Source: Paracoccus aminovorans
GTDB lineage: Bacteria > Pseudomonadota > Alphaproteobacteria > Rhodobacterales > Rhodobacteraceae
Assembly: GCF_900005615.1 (NCBI RefSeq)
Contig: NZ_LN832559.1
Location: 588,837-652,836, forward strand
Direction of reading: 5' to 3'
Length of the DNA stretch: 64,000 nt
Within the stretch, counting starts at the first letter, position 1. Every line of letters starts with the position of its first letter. This document shows, in pieces, positions 37,589-45,483 of this stretch. The translations under genes and the position numbers were made by a program. A model generated the notes under the pieces. It was not told where the DNA came from and did no database searches. It saw only the letters and a program-made list of their open reading frames with translations.

Positions 37589-38746
37589 CTATTCCAGCGC
37601 GTTCACGGTCATGTGTGCCATCAGCCCGAAGCCGTTGAAACGGGTGTTGGTGACGGTGGAATAGGCGCCGGCGCCGTGGAAGATGACATAGTCGCCTTCC
37701 CGGATATCGCCCGGCAGCGGCAGCTCGCCCGGCAGCCGGTCCACCGAATCGCAGGTCGGGCCGAAGATGATGCGCGGTTGCGTTTCGCCCTCGCGCGCGG
37801 TGCCGTCTGGCGCCAGCACCTGCAGCCGGTCGAGGTTGCCGACGATGGGCAGTTCGAACAGCCCGCCATAGACGCCGTCGTTCAGGAACACGTTCTGGCC
37901 GTCGCGCACCGCCTTGACCCGGGTGATCAGCGAAAACGCGTCGGCGCAAAGCCCGCGCCCCGGCTCGCAGACCAGCGCGGGGGCCGCGTCGCCGAAAGCC
38001 TCGTCGGTGACGCGGCGGATCAGGGCAAAGATCGCGGCCAGATCCGGCTCGACCCCGGTCACGCGATGCGAGGGGAAGCCGCCGCCGACGTTCAGCCGCC
38101 GGGCGCGCACGCCCGCCATGTCGCAGATCTCGCGCGCGGTGGTGATATAGCTTTCCCAGGCATGCGGGTCGGTGCATTGCGTGCCGGGGTGGAAGGTCAG
38201 CGAGGGCACATAGCCGCGATCCGCCACCGCGCGCAGCAACTCCGCCGCCAGCTCCGGCGAGGCGCCGAACTTCGAGCCGAAGTCATAGGCCGCGCCCAGC
38301 ACCGGCAGCTTGAATCGCGGCGAGATCTCGCAGCCCTCGGCGGGCACCTGGGCAAAAAGCTTGTCCAGCTCGGATCGGCTGTCCACCGACCAGGAGGTGA
38401 TGCCGGAGGCGACGGCATGGGCGATCTCGGCCTGCGAGCGGACGGGGTTGTGGTAATGCCGCGCCGCATCCGGCGCCAGCCGCGCGATCAGGTCGATCTC
38501 GAAGGGCGAGGCGACGTCGAAGCCCTTGATCCCGGCGGCGTGCAGGGTGCGGACCACCGCCTCGTCGGGGTTCGACTTCACCGCATAGGTGACCAGACCC
38601 GGGAAGCCCTCGACGAAGCGCCGGGCGGTGGCGCGCAGGACCGAGGGGGCAAAGACCATCACCGGATTTTCGGGCGCCAGCGCGCGGATGATCTCGGCGG
38701 GATTGTCCCAGACGGTCTTGGGGCCACGGCCCTCGGTCAGTCCCAT
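37589..38746 (-). CDS. Ornithine/lysine decarboxylase, fold III
   Basis: 385 residues, PLP enzyme making putrescine or cadaverine. PLP lysine in TYAVKSNPDEAVV (Lys 57), HPGTQC, NVGGGFPS, and the active-site GPTCDSVD (Cys about 331), typical of eukaryote-like ODC. The ATG at 38746 has AGGAAGG eight bases upstream; another ATG six bases earlier is too close. Divergent from an Lrp-type regulator that probably controls it. Confidence 0.92.
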   Translation of the reverse strand: MGLTEGRGPKTVWDNPAEIIRALAPENPVMVFAPSVLRATARRFVEGFPGLVTYAVKSNPDEAVVRTLHAAGIKGFDVASPFEIDLIARLAPDAARHYHNPVRSQAEIAHAVASGITSWSVDSRSELDKLFAQVPAEGCEISPRFKLPVLGAAYDFGSKFGASPELAAELLRAVADRGYVPSLTFHPGTQCTDPHAWESYITTAREICDMAGVRARRLNVGGGFPSHRVTGVEPDLAAIFALIRRVTDEAFGDAAPALVCEPGRGLCADAFSLITRVKAVRDGQNVFLNDGVYGGLFELPIVGNLDRLQVLAPDGTAREGETQPRIIFGPTCDSVDRLPGELPLPGDIREGDYVIFHGAGAYSTVTNTRFNGFGLMAHMTVNALE

Positions 38747-38884
38747 CGGCATGTCCTTCCTGTGCGCGTGAGGGGTGGAAACAAGTCTGCGCCCTATGGG
38801 TTCCGATTGAAGCAATGAAAAGGGTGGAAATGTCCCCGCCCATGGGTAATCTGCCGAAAGTGTCGTCATTATGACAGGTGACAG
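38747..38884. promoter_or_regulatory. Divergent decarboxylase/Lrp control region
   Basis: 138 bases between divergent starts. Two direct copies of GGGTGGAAA (38773-38781 and 38822-38830) are 49 bases apart, a spacing compatible with Lrp-family multimers. No unambiguous -35/-10 pair is seen on either strand. Confidence 0.4.
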
Positions 38885-39316
38885 GTGGACGAGCTCGACC
38901 GGGGAATTCTGACCCATCTGGCGCAGGATGCGCGGATGTCGGTCGCGGTGCTCGCGCGCCGGCTAAAGGTGGCGCGGTCCACGGTGCAGGCGCGGCTGGA
39001 GCGGCTGGAAACCTCGGGCGCGATCGCCGGCTACACGCTGCGCCTGGGCGATTCCGCGCGCGAGCATCGCATCCGCGCCACCTGCCTCTTGACCATCGAG
39101 CCGCGCGCCCAGGCCGCGATCCTGGGCCGGCTGCGCAGCCTGCCCGAGGTCGAGCGCATCCATACCACCAGCGGCCGGGTGGACCTTTTGCTGCAACTGG
39201 CCGCCATTTCGACCAGCCAGCTGGACGATGTGCTGGACCAGATCGGCGGTCTGACCGGCGTCAAGTCCAGCGAAAGCCTGATCCACCTGTCCACCAAGCT
39301 GGATCGCGCCACCTAG
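38885..39316 (+). CDS. Lrp/AsnC-family transcriptional regulator
   Basis: 143 residues from GTG 38885 (MDELDRGILTHLAQDARMSV). N-terminal helix-turn-helix (VAVLARRLKVARSTVQARLERLE) and a RAM domain (VERIHTTSGRVDLLLQLA). Divergence from the decarboxylase suggests control of polyamine synthesis by an amino acid. Its TAG stop lies in a CTAG shared with the rsmD stop on the other strand. Confidence 0.9.
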   Translation: MDELDRGILTHLAQDARMSVAVLARRLKVARSTVQARLERLETSGAIAGYTLRLGDSAREHRIRATCLLTIEPRAQAAILGRLRSLPEVERIHTTSGRVDLLLQLAAISTSQLDDVLDQIGGLTGVKSSESLIHLSTKLDRAT

Positions 39317-39879
39317 CCGTGTTCCGCGCGCAACAATGTGACGATGGTATCGCCATATTTGCGCTGGTCGATGCGTTCCAGCCCCGCGACCGGGGGCGGG
39401 GGCGCCGATTCCTCCCACACCACCATGGCGCCCGGGGCGATCCAGCCGCCCGCCCGCGCCGATTCGAGCGCCCTTTCCCCCAGCCCCGACCCATAGGGTG
39501 GGTCGAGGAACACCAGCCCGTAGCCCGGGCCCCGGTTCTCGCCCAGCTTCGTCGCGTCGCGGCGCCAGACATCGGTGACGCCCATGGCGCGCGCCTTTTC
39601 GATATTGCTGCGCAGAAGGCCCCGCGCCACCACGCCGTCATCGACGAAGGCCACGCGGGCGGCGCCGCGAGACAGCGCCTCAAGCCCCAGCGCCCCGGTG
39701 CCGGCGAACAGGTCCAGCACCCGCGCGCCGGGGATCGGGTTGCCATGCGTGCCGTTGACCAGCAGGTTGAAGATCGACTCGCGCACCCGGTCGGTCGTCG
39801 GGCGCAGATGCGCCGCCGGGTCGCCCGCCCCGACCTCGGCCAGCTTCAGCCCGCGCAGGCTGCCGCCGACGATCCTCAC
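39313..39879 (-). CDS. rsmD: 16S rRNA (guanine966-N2)-methyltransferase
   Basis: 188 residues. RIVGGSLRGLKL at the start, PTTDRVRESIFNLL, the SAM motif VLDLFAGTGALGLEALSRGA and catalytic LDPPYGSG are diagnostic. The GTG start overlaps the TGA of the FAD reductase upstream. Its TAG stop shares CTAG (39313-39316) with the convergent Lrp gene. Confidence 0.94.
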   Translation of the reverse strand: MRIVGGSLRGLKLAEVGAGDPAAHLRPTTDRVRESIFNLLVNGTHGNPIPGARVLDLFAGTGALGLEALSRGAARVAFVDDGVVARGLLRSNIEKARAMGVTDVWRRDATKLGENRGPGYGLVFLDPPYGSGLGERALESARAGGWIAPGAMVVWEESAPPPPVAGLERIDQRKYGDTIVTLLRAEHG

Positions 39880-41057
39880 AGCAGCGCCTTCAGGTCGGTG
39901 GCGGCGGCGACGGTCTCGGGGTCGGGCGACTTGCCGGCCTCGATCAGCCGCTTGCCGATCATATAGGCGCGGGCGTCGTTCAGCGCATCGACCGCGATCA
40001 GCCGGCCGTCGCGGTAATACCAGACCGAGCCGGGCCGCGTGACCACACGGTCATAACCCAAATTCAGCCCCGCGATCTGCAGTTTCGCGTCGAACTGGTC
40101 CGACCAGAACCAGGGTTTCGGGATATAATCCGCCCCGAGGCCCAGCATGTTCGCCGCCACCGCCTCGGCCATGTCGATGGCATTGCCGACGCTTTCCAGC
40201 CGCAGCCGTCCCCCCGGCGCAGGAAAGCTGGCGCAATCCCCCGCCGCCCAGATCGCCGGGTCCGAGGTCCGGCCCCGCGCATCGACGGCGATGCCGTTGT
40301 CGATGTCCAGCCCGGCGGCCTCGGCCAGCGCGGTTTCGGGCGCGACGCCGATGCCGCAGATCACCAGATCGGCGGGCAGCAGCCGGCCATCGGCCAGTTC
40401 CACCCCCTCGACCACCGCGTCGCCGGCGATGCGGGCGATGCCCACGCCCTCGATGATCTCGACGCCATGGCCGCGATGCAGGTCGCGGATCATCCCGGCG
40501 GTCTCGGGCGCCGCCACCCGGCCCAGGATGCGCGGCGCGGCCTCGACCAGCGTGACGTCAAGCCCCAGCTTGCGGGCCACGGCGGCCGCTTCCAGCCCGA
40601 TATAGCCGCCGCCGATCACGACCAGCCGGCGACCCGCCACCAGCGCCGGTTGCAGCCCGGCGATATCGGCCAGATTGCGCACCACATGCACGCCGGGCAG
40701 GGCGCCGCCCATCGCCGCGGGCAGCCGGCGGGGCGCGGCACCCAGCGTCAGCGCCAGCGCGTCATAGGGATATTCGCCGCGATCCGTCGCCACCACGCGC
40801 CGCGCCCGGTCGATGGCCACCGCGCGCTCGCCCAGCCGAAGGGCGATGTCCTGCTCGGCCCACCAATCCGTCCCGCGCAGCGTCAGCCGGTCCAGCCCCA
40901 TCTCGCCCAGCAGATAGGCCTTGGACAGGGGCGGGCGCTGATAGGGCGGCGCGGGCTCGTCGCCGATCACCGTCACCGGTCCGGCATGCCCCAGCGCCCG
41001 CAGCTTTGCCGCCAGCGCGGCCGCCGCCTGACCGGCGCCCAGGATCACGATGTTCAT
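39876..41057 (-). CDS. FAD-dependent ferredoxin/rubredoxin reductase-like protein
   Basis: 393 residues. FAD motif VILGAGQAAAALAAKLRALG at the N-terminus, YQRPPLSKAYLLG, NAD motif VVIGGGYIGLEAAAVARKLG and a second FAD motif IWAAGDCASF. This is the ferredoxin-NAD(P) reductase class of aromatic dioxygenase and P450 systems, with no oxygenase next to it. ATG 41057 is used; the frame stays open upstream without homology. Coupled to rsmD by GTGA. Confidence 0.9.
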   Translation of the reverse strand: MNIVILGAGQAAAALAAKLRALGHAGPVTVIGDEPAPPYQRPPLSKAYLLGEMGLDRLTLRGTDWWAEQDIALRLGERAVAIDRARRVVATDRGEYPYDALALTLGAAPRRLPAAMGGALPGVHVVRNLADIAGLQPALVAGRRLVVIGGGYIGLEAAAVARKLGLDVTLVEAAPRILGRVAAPETAGMIRDLHRGHGVEIIEGVGIARIAGDAVVEGVELADGRLLPADLVICGIGVAPETALAEAAGLDIDNGIAVDARGRTSDPAIWAAGDCASFPAPGGRLRLESVGNAIDMAEAVAANMLGLGADYIPKPWFWSDQFDAKLQIAGLNLGYDRVVTRPGSVWYYRDGRLIAVDALNDARAYMIGKRLIEAGKSPDPETVAAATDLKALL

Positions 41058-41136
41058 TCTTCGCCCTCGCTGGTTTGATTGGCGCGCGCAGCCTATAGTC
41101 GCGGCTGGAACGATGCAATTGACGGAGGAACAGCGC

Positions 41137-41619
41137 ATGTCCATCGCAAAAGGCGACAAGCTTCCCGGCGGCCAGCTGACGAAACTGGGCGCGAACGGCC
41201 CCGAGCCGGTGGATGCCGCCGTGCTGTCCACGGGCCGCGTGGCGGTCTTTGCCGTGCCGGGCGCCTATACGCCGACCTGCACCAACGCCCATATGCCCAG
41301 CTTCGTGAAGAACGCCGACCAGTTCCGTGCCAAGGGGGTCTCGGGGATCTACTGCATCACCGTCAACGACCCCTTCGTCGCCGGACAATGGGCCAAGGAC
41401 ACCGGCGCGACCGGCGCGGGCATCGAGGTCCTTGCCGATGCCGACGGCAGCTTCACCCGCGCGCTGGGCATGGCGATCGAGGCCGACGGCTGGGTCAACG
41501 GCCGCTCGAAACGCTATGCCATGCTGGTGAACGACGGCACGGTCGAGGTGCTGCAGATCGAGGAATCGCCCGGCACCTGCGCGCTGTCCTCGGGCGAATC
41601 GCTCTTGGGCCTGATCTAG
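41137..41619 (+). CDS. Peroxiredoxin (Prx5 type)
   Basis: 160 residues from ATG 41137 with GGAGGAA upstream. The peroxidatic Cys is residue 48 in PGAYTPTCTNAHMPSF, the Prx5/atypical type that uses glutathione or glutaredoxin. Reduces hydroperoxides. Its TAG stop shares CTAG (41616-41619) with the convergent hxlR-like gene, and the downstream GST genes fit a thiol-stress neighbourhood. Confidence 0.94.
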   Translation: MSIAKGDKLPGGQLTKLGANGPEPVDAAVLSTGRVAVFAVPGAYTPTCTNAHMPSFVKNADQFRAKGVSGIYCITVNDPFVAGQWAKDTGATGAGIEVLADADGSFTRALGMAIEADGWVNGRSKRYAMLVNDGTVEVLQIEESPGTCALSSGESLLGLI

Positions 41620-42260
41620 GGCTTCAGGCTGAACAGATCCGTAAAGGCTTGCGCGGCGGCCTTGTCGCCGTGCAGCCCGATCAGCCCGGCGCTGGCGATC
41701 GTCACCGGCCCCGGGCCATAGATCGCGGCGGCCAGCGCATTGCCGCTGCCCTCCAGCAGGAAATCGCCCTGCGGCGCGCGCATCGCCGTGACCAGCGGCG
41801 CGCCCTTGGGCGACAGGATCACCTCGAACCCCTCTTTCCCCGACAGGAAGCCCGCGTGCAGGTTCGATCCCGCCGCCCGCCCCGCATCCACCGTCGCGGA
41901 AATCGAGATCATCAGCGCCGAGATGCTGATGAACTTGCGCGGGTCGTGCCCCGGCATCAGCAGCGCCCAGCGACACAGCTCGCGCAGCACCGGATGCAGC
42001 GCGCGGCCCTGTTCGGTCAGCGCATAAAGCCCCAGCACCTCGTCATGGCTGACCACGCCGGCCTGCACCAGCTGGCCCAGCCGCTGCGTCAGCACGCTGG
42101 CGGTCACGCCCGGCAGCCCGGCGCGGATCATCTGGAAACGCTTGGGCGCGAACATCAGCTCGCGCACCACCAACAGCGCCCAGCGGTCGCCCACCAGGTT
42201 CAGCGCATGGGCGCCGAGACAGCCTTCGTCATAGCGCAGGGTTTTGCCGGTCTTGGTCAT
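41616..42260 (-). CDS. HxlR-family regulator with C-terminal extension
   Basis: 214 residues: an HxlR winged helix at about residues 10-105 (LNLVGDRWALLVVRELMFAPKRF, QRLGQLVQAGVV) then about 100 residues that resemble an SCP2-like ligand-binding domain seen in longer HxlR proteins. HxlR regulators often sense aldehydes or quinones. It is divergent from the DUF1428-VOC-YceI-GST-GST run and probably represses it. Confidence 0.88.
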   Translation of the reverse strand: MTKTGKTLRYDEGCLGAHALNLVGDRWALLVVRELMFAPKRFQMIRAGLPGVTASVLTQRLGQLVQAGVVSHDEVLGLYALTEQGRALHPVLRELCRWALLMPGHDPRKFISISALMISISATVDAGRAAGSNLHAGFLSGKEGFEVILSPKGAPLVTAMRAPQGDFLLEGSGNALAAAIYGPGPVTIASAGLIGLHGDKAAAQAFTDLFSLKP

Positions 42261-42346
42261 ATTTTGATATTAACAGTTGCTTTTTACTACTGCAAGTGCC
42301 AGCCTTCGACTCACCGGCGCTTTTCGCGCCATCAGAGGAGGAAAAG
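42261..42346 (+). promoter_or_regulatory. AT-rich divergent promoter region
   Basis: The 86 bases between hxlR and the DUF1428 gene contain the only AT-rich block nearby (TTTTGATATTAACAG). TTGC and GCAA form a short inverted repeat around 42276-42294 over TTTTTACTAC. This is the probable HxlR operator; no exact promoter hexamers are claimed. AGAGGAGGAAAAG precedes the plus-strand start. Confidence 0.45.
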
Positions 42347-42703
42347 ATGACCTATTACTCCGGCTTCCTTTTGGCGGTCCCGACCGCGAACAAGCAGAAA
42401 TACGTCGACATGGCGACTTCGGCTTGGCCGATGTTCAAGCGCTATGGCGCGCTGCGCATGGTCGAGACCTGGGGCGCCGACGTGCCCCATGGCAAGGTCA
42501 CCGACTTCTACATGGCGACCCAGGCCAAGGAGGACGAGACCATCGTGTTTTCCTGGATCGAATGGCCCGACAAGGCCACGGCCGACTCGGGCTTCGAGCG
42601 GATGATGTCCGACCCCGAGATGCAGAGCCCGCCCGAGATGCCCTTCGACGGCATGCGGATGATCTGGGGCGGCTTCGAGCCCATCTTCGACGACAAGGCC
42701 TAA
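42347..42703 (+). CDS. DUF1428 (YbaA-like) protein
   Basis: 118 residues, MTYYSGFLLAVPTANKQKYV at the start and MPFDGMRMIWGGFEPIFD at the end, both typical of the dimeric alpha+beta DUF1428 family. Function unknown. A strong AGGAGG precedes ATG 42347. First gene of the operon divergent from the HxlR regulator. Confidence 0.92.
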   Translation: MTYYSGFLLAVPTANKQKYVDMATSAWPMFKRYGALRMVETWGADVPHGKVTDFYMATQAKEDETIVFSWIEWPDKATADSGFERMMSDPEMQSPPEMPFDGMRMIWGGFEPIFDDKA

Positions 42704-42713
42704 GGGGGCGGCG

Positions 42714-43502
42714 ATGCATCACGGCAAACCCTGCTGGTTCGAGCTCGACGCCGCGCGCGGCGGGCTTCCTGCCGCAAGCGACTTCTATGGCAAGGTCTTC
42801 GGCTGGTCGGTCGCCGATTCCGGCATGCCGGATTTCACCTATCTTCTGGCCAGCCACGGCGGCGACATGGTGGCCGGGCTGATGGAGATCCCGCCCGGCG
42901 CCGACGGCATCCCGCCGAACTGGCTGATCTATCTCGACGTGGACGATTGCGACGCGGCGGCGGAAAAGATCGCGCTGCTGGGCGGCACCGTGATGAAGCC
43001 CCCGGCCGACATCCCCGGCACCGGCCGCTTCGCCGTGGCGGCCGATCCGCAGGGCGCGGTCTTCGGCATCCTGCAACCGCTGCCGATGGACCCGCAGCCC
43101 GCGCCCGAAACCGGCGCCTTCGACCAGAAGAAGGAAGGCCACGGCAACTGGATCGAGCTGATGTCCACCGATCCGGCGGCGGGCTTCGACTTCTATGCCG
43201 AATTGTTCGGCTGGACGGCGGGCGATGCCATGGACATGGGCGAGATGGGCAAATACCAGCTGTTCCGCTGGAACGGCACCGACATCGGCGGGATGATGGG
43301 TCTGGGCAATGCGCCCGTGCCCTGCTGGCTGCCCTATTTCGGCACCAACGGCGTCGAGGCGGCCATGCAGCGCATCCGCGATGCCGGCGGTGAGATCGTC
43401 AGCGGCCCGCATGAGGTGCCGGGCGGCGCCGTCATCGCCGTTGCGCGCGACCCGCAGGGCGCGCATTTCGCCGTCGTCGGCCCGCGCGAGGCCACGCCAT
43501 GA
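42714..43502 (+). CDS. VOC-family protein with two glyoxalase-like domains
   Basis: 262 residues with tandem VOC modules (about 1-125 and 135-262). GKPCWFELDA and GNWIELMSTDPAAGFDFYAELFGW are matching metal-site strands; each module ends with DPQGA-F. Two-domain VOC proteins of this kind are often annotated as glyoxalase/bleomycin-resistance; the substrate is unknown. The stop overlaps the YceI start. Confidence 0.92.
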   Translation: MHHGKPCWFELDAARGGLPAASDFYGKVFGWSVADSGMPDFTYLLASHGGDMVAGLMEIPPGADGIPPNWLIYLDVDDCDAAAEKIALLGGTVMKPPADIPGTGRFAVAADPQGAVFGILQPLPMDPQPAPETGAFDQKKEGHGNWIELMSTDPAAGFDFYAELFGWTAGDAMDMGEMGKYQLFRWNGTDIGGMMGLGNAPVPCWLPYFGTNGVEAAMQRIRDAGGEIVSGPHEVPGGAVIAVARDPQGAHFAVVGPREATP

Positions 43503-44131
43503 TCCGTGTCGCGCTGCTTTGCGCCCTTTGCGCCGCCCCGGTGGCGGCGCAAGAGGTGCAGCCCCAGGACATCCCGCAGGGGCAAAAGGACTATCACGCC
43601 GCCGAGGCCGGGACCTACAAGCTCGACCCCTATCACAGCGCGGTCATCGCCCGCGTGCCGCATATGGGCTTTTCCTACAGCGTCTTTCGCTTCGACGAGG
43701 TTTCGGGCGCGTTGACCTGGAACCCCGACGATCCGGCGGCGATGCGGCTGACGGCTGAGGTGCAGGTCGGCTCGATCTCGACCCCGGTCGAGGGCTTTGC
43801 CGAGGTGCTGAAGGGCGCCGAATACCTGAACACCGCCGCCAATCCGGTGGCGCGTTTCGTGTCGGACAGCTTTGCCCCCGAAAGCGACACCAAGGGCACG
43901 GTATCGGGCCAGTTGACGCTGATGGGCCGCACGCATCCGGCCAGCTTCGCGGTCGAGCTGGTCGGCGCCGGCAAGGGCTATACCGGGGACGAGCATGGCA
44001 ATCCGGTGATCCGCAACCTGATCGGCGTCCATGCCGAGACGCAGATCGACCCGCAGGCCTATGGCATGAACGCCTTCTTCACCGCGCCGATTCCCGTGGC
44101 GATCGACGCGGAATTCGCCCGGAGCGAGTGA
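43499..44131 (+). CDS. YceI-family periplasmic protein
   Basis: 210 residues with signal peptide MIRVALLCALCAAPVAAQ, then a YceI lipocalin-like barrel: YKLDPYHSAVIARVPHMGFS and LTLMGRTHPASFAVEL. YceI proteins bind long polyisoprenoid or similar lipids. ATG overlaps the VOC stop, so the genes are coupled. Confidence 0.93.
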   Translation: MIRVALLCALCAAPVAAQEVQPQDIPQGQKDYHAAEAGTYKLDPYHSAVIARVPHMGFSYSVFRFDEVSGALTWNPDDPAAMRLTAEVQVGSISTPVEGFAEVLKGAEYLNTAANPVARFVSDSFAPESDTKGTVSGQLTLMGRTHPASFAVELVGAGKGYTGDEHGNPVIRNLIGVHAETQIDPQAYGMNAFFTAPIPVAIDAEFARSE

Positions 44132-44134
44132 GCC

Positions 44135-44764
44135 ATGTATGTGATCACGACCTATGACTGGGTGCCCGGTTTCGCCCGCGGCTATGTCCGCGACCTGCGC
44201 ATCCGCTGGGCCTGCGAAGAGGCCGGCCAGCCCTATCGCATCGAGACGACCAGCGTGCGCGAAAAGACCGCGCAGCATTTCGCCCGCCAGCCCTTTGGCC
44301 AGGTGCCGATCCTGCAGGACGGCGAACTGTCGCTGTTCGAAAGCGGCGCCATCCTGCTGTATCTGGGCGAGCGGCACGAGGCGCTGCTGCCCGCCGACCC
44401 GCAGGGCCGGGCCGAGACCCAGCAATGGCTGGTCGCGGCGCTGAACACGCTGGAGCCGCCGGTGATGGCGCTGGCGCTGGCCCGCATGTTCGACCGCGAC
44501 GAGCACGCGGCCGAACTGGCCCTGCCGCGGCTGGTCGCGCGGCTGGAGCAGCTGGCGCCGGTGCTGGAGCGCCGCGACTTCGTCGCCGCCGGCCGCTTCA
44601 CCATCGCCGACATCATGCTGGCCGAGGTGCTGCGCATCGTCGATAGCCTGGGCGAGCTGGCCGGCCATCCGGTGCTGCTGGACTATATGCGTCGCATGAC
44701 CGCCCGTCCGGCGTTCCGGCGCGCCCATGACGCGCAGCTGGCGCATTTCGAGGAGGCCGCGTGA
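44135..44764 (+). CDS. Glutathione S-transferase family protein (first)
   Basis: 209 residues. N-terminal thioredoxin-like domain with FGQVPILQDGELSLFESGAILLYLGE (cis-Pro and ES motif) and an all-helical C-terminus with FTIADIMLAEVLR. Three bases after the YceI stop. Conjugates or reduces substrates with glutathione; the target is unknown. Confidence 0.93.
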   Translation: MYVITTYDWVPGFARGYVRDLRIRWACEEAGQPYRIETTSVREKTAQHFARQPFGQVPILQDGELSLFESGAILLYLGERHEALLPADPQGRAETQQWLVAALNTLEPPVMALALARMFDRDEHAAELALPRLVARLEQLAPVLERRDFVAAGRFTIADIMLAEVLRIVDSLGELAGHPVLLDYMRRMTARPAFRRAHDAQLAHFEEAA

Positions 44765-45423
44765 TGCTGACGCTTTATGGCCATCCGCTGTCATCCTATA
44801 CCCAGAAGGTGCTGATCGCGCTGTACGAGCTGGGCACGGATTTTACCTTCCGCGAGGTGAATCTGGGCGAGGAGGCCGACCGGGCGCTGATGCGATCGGT
44901 CGAGCCGATGGGCCGGATGCCGGCGCTGCGCCAGGGCGATTTCACCCTGTCGCAAAGCTCTTTGATGATCGAATGGCTGGACCGGCACCATCCCGGGCCG
45001 CAAAGCCTGCTGGACCCGGAGCCCGATGCCTCGCTGCCGGCGCGGCAATGGGACCGGTTCCTGGATTTCCAGGTCATGCAGATGATGCAGCAGATCGTCG
45101 ATGCCCGCATCTTCATGGCCGAAGGCGCCGAGGAGCGGGTGGCGCCCTTTGCGCGGGCCAAGCTGGACCTCGCCTATGCCGCGCTGGATCGGCGGCTGGA
45201 CGGGCGCGACTGGATCGCGGGCGGCTTCGGCCTGGCCGATTGCGCGGCGTTTCCGGCGCTGTTCTATGCCGGCGCCGTGCATCCCTTCGCGGATCATCCG
45301 CAGCTGACCGGATATTTCGAGCGGCTGGCGGCGCGGCCCTCGATCCAGCGCGTGATCGCGGGCGCGCGGCCCTATTACGGCTGGTTCCCGTTCAAGGACG
45401 GGATTGCGGCGCGGTTTCTCTAG
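44764..45423 (+). CDS. Glutathione S-transferase family protein (second)
   Basis: 219 residues from ATG 44764, which shares one base with the preceding TGA. The N-terminus MLTLYGHPLSSYTQKVLIALYELG has the active-site Ser/Tyr region. MGRMPALRQGDFTLSQSSLMIEWL follows, then a C-terminal domain with WIAGGFGLADCAAFPALF. It is not a close duplicate of the first GST. Last gene of the HxlR-linked operon. Confidence 0.93.
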   Translation: MLTLYGHPLSSYTQKVLIALYELGTDFTFREVNLGEEADRALMRSVEPMGRMPALRQGDFTLSQSSLMIEWLDRHHPGPQSLLDPEPDASLPARQWDRFLDFQVMQMMQQIVDARIFMAEGAEERVAPFARAKLDLAYAALDRRLDGRDWIAGGFGLADCAAFPALFYAGAVHPFADHPQLTGYFERLAARPSIQRVIAGARPYYGWFPFKDGIAARFL

Positions 45424-45483
45424 CGCCTCTTGGCCTTTGGCCGTGGTTTCGCTATCCCCTTGGGCAATTCAAGGGGTGACGAC

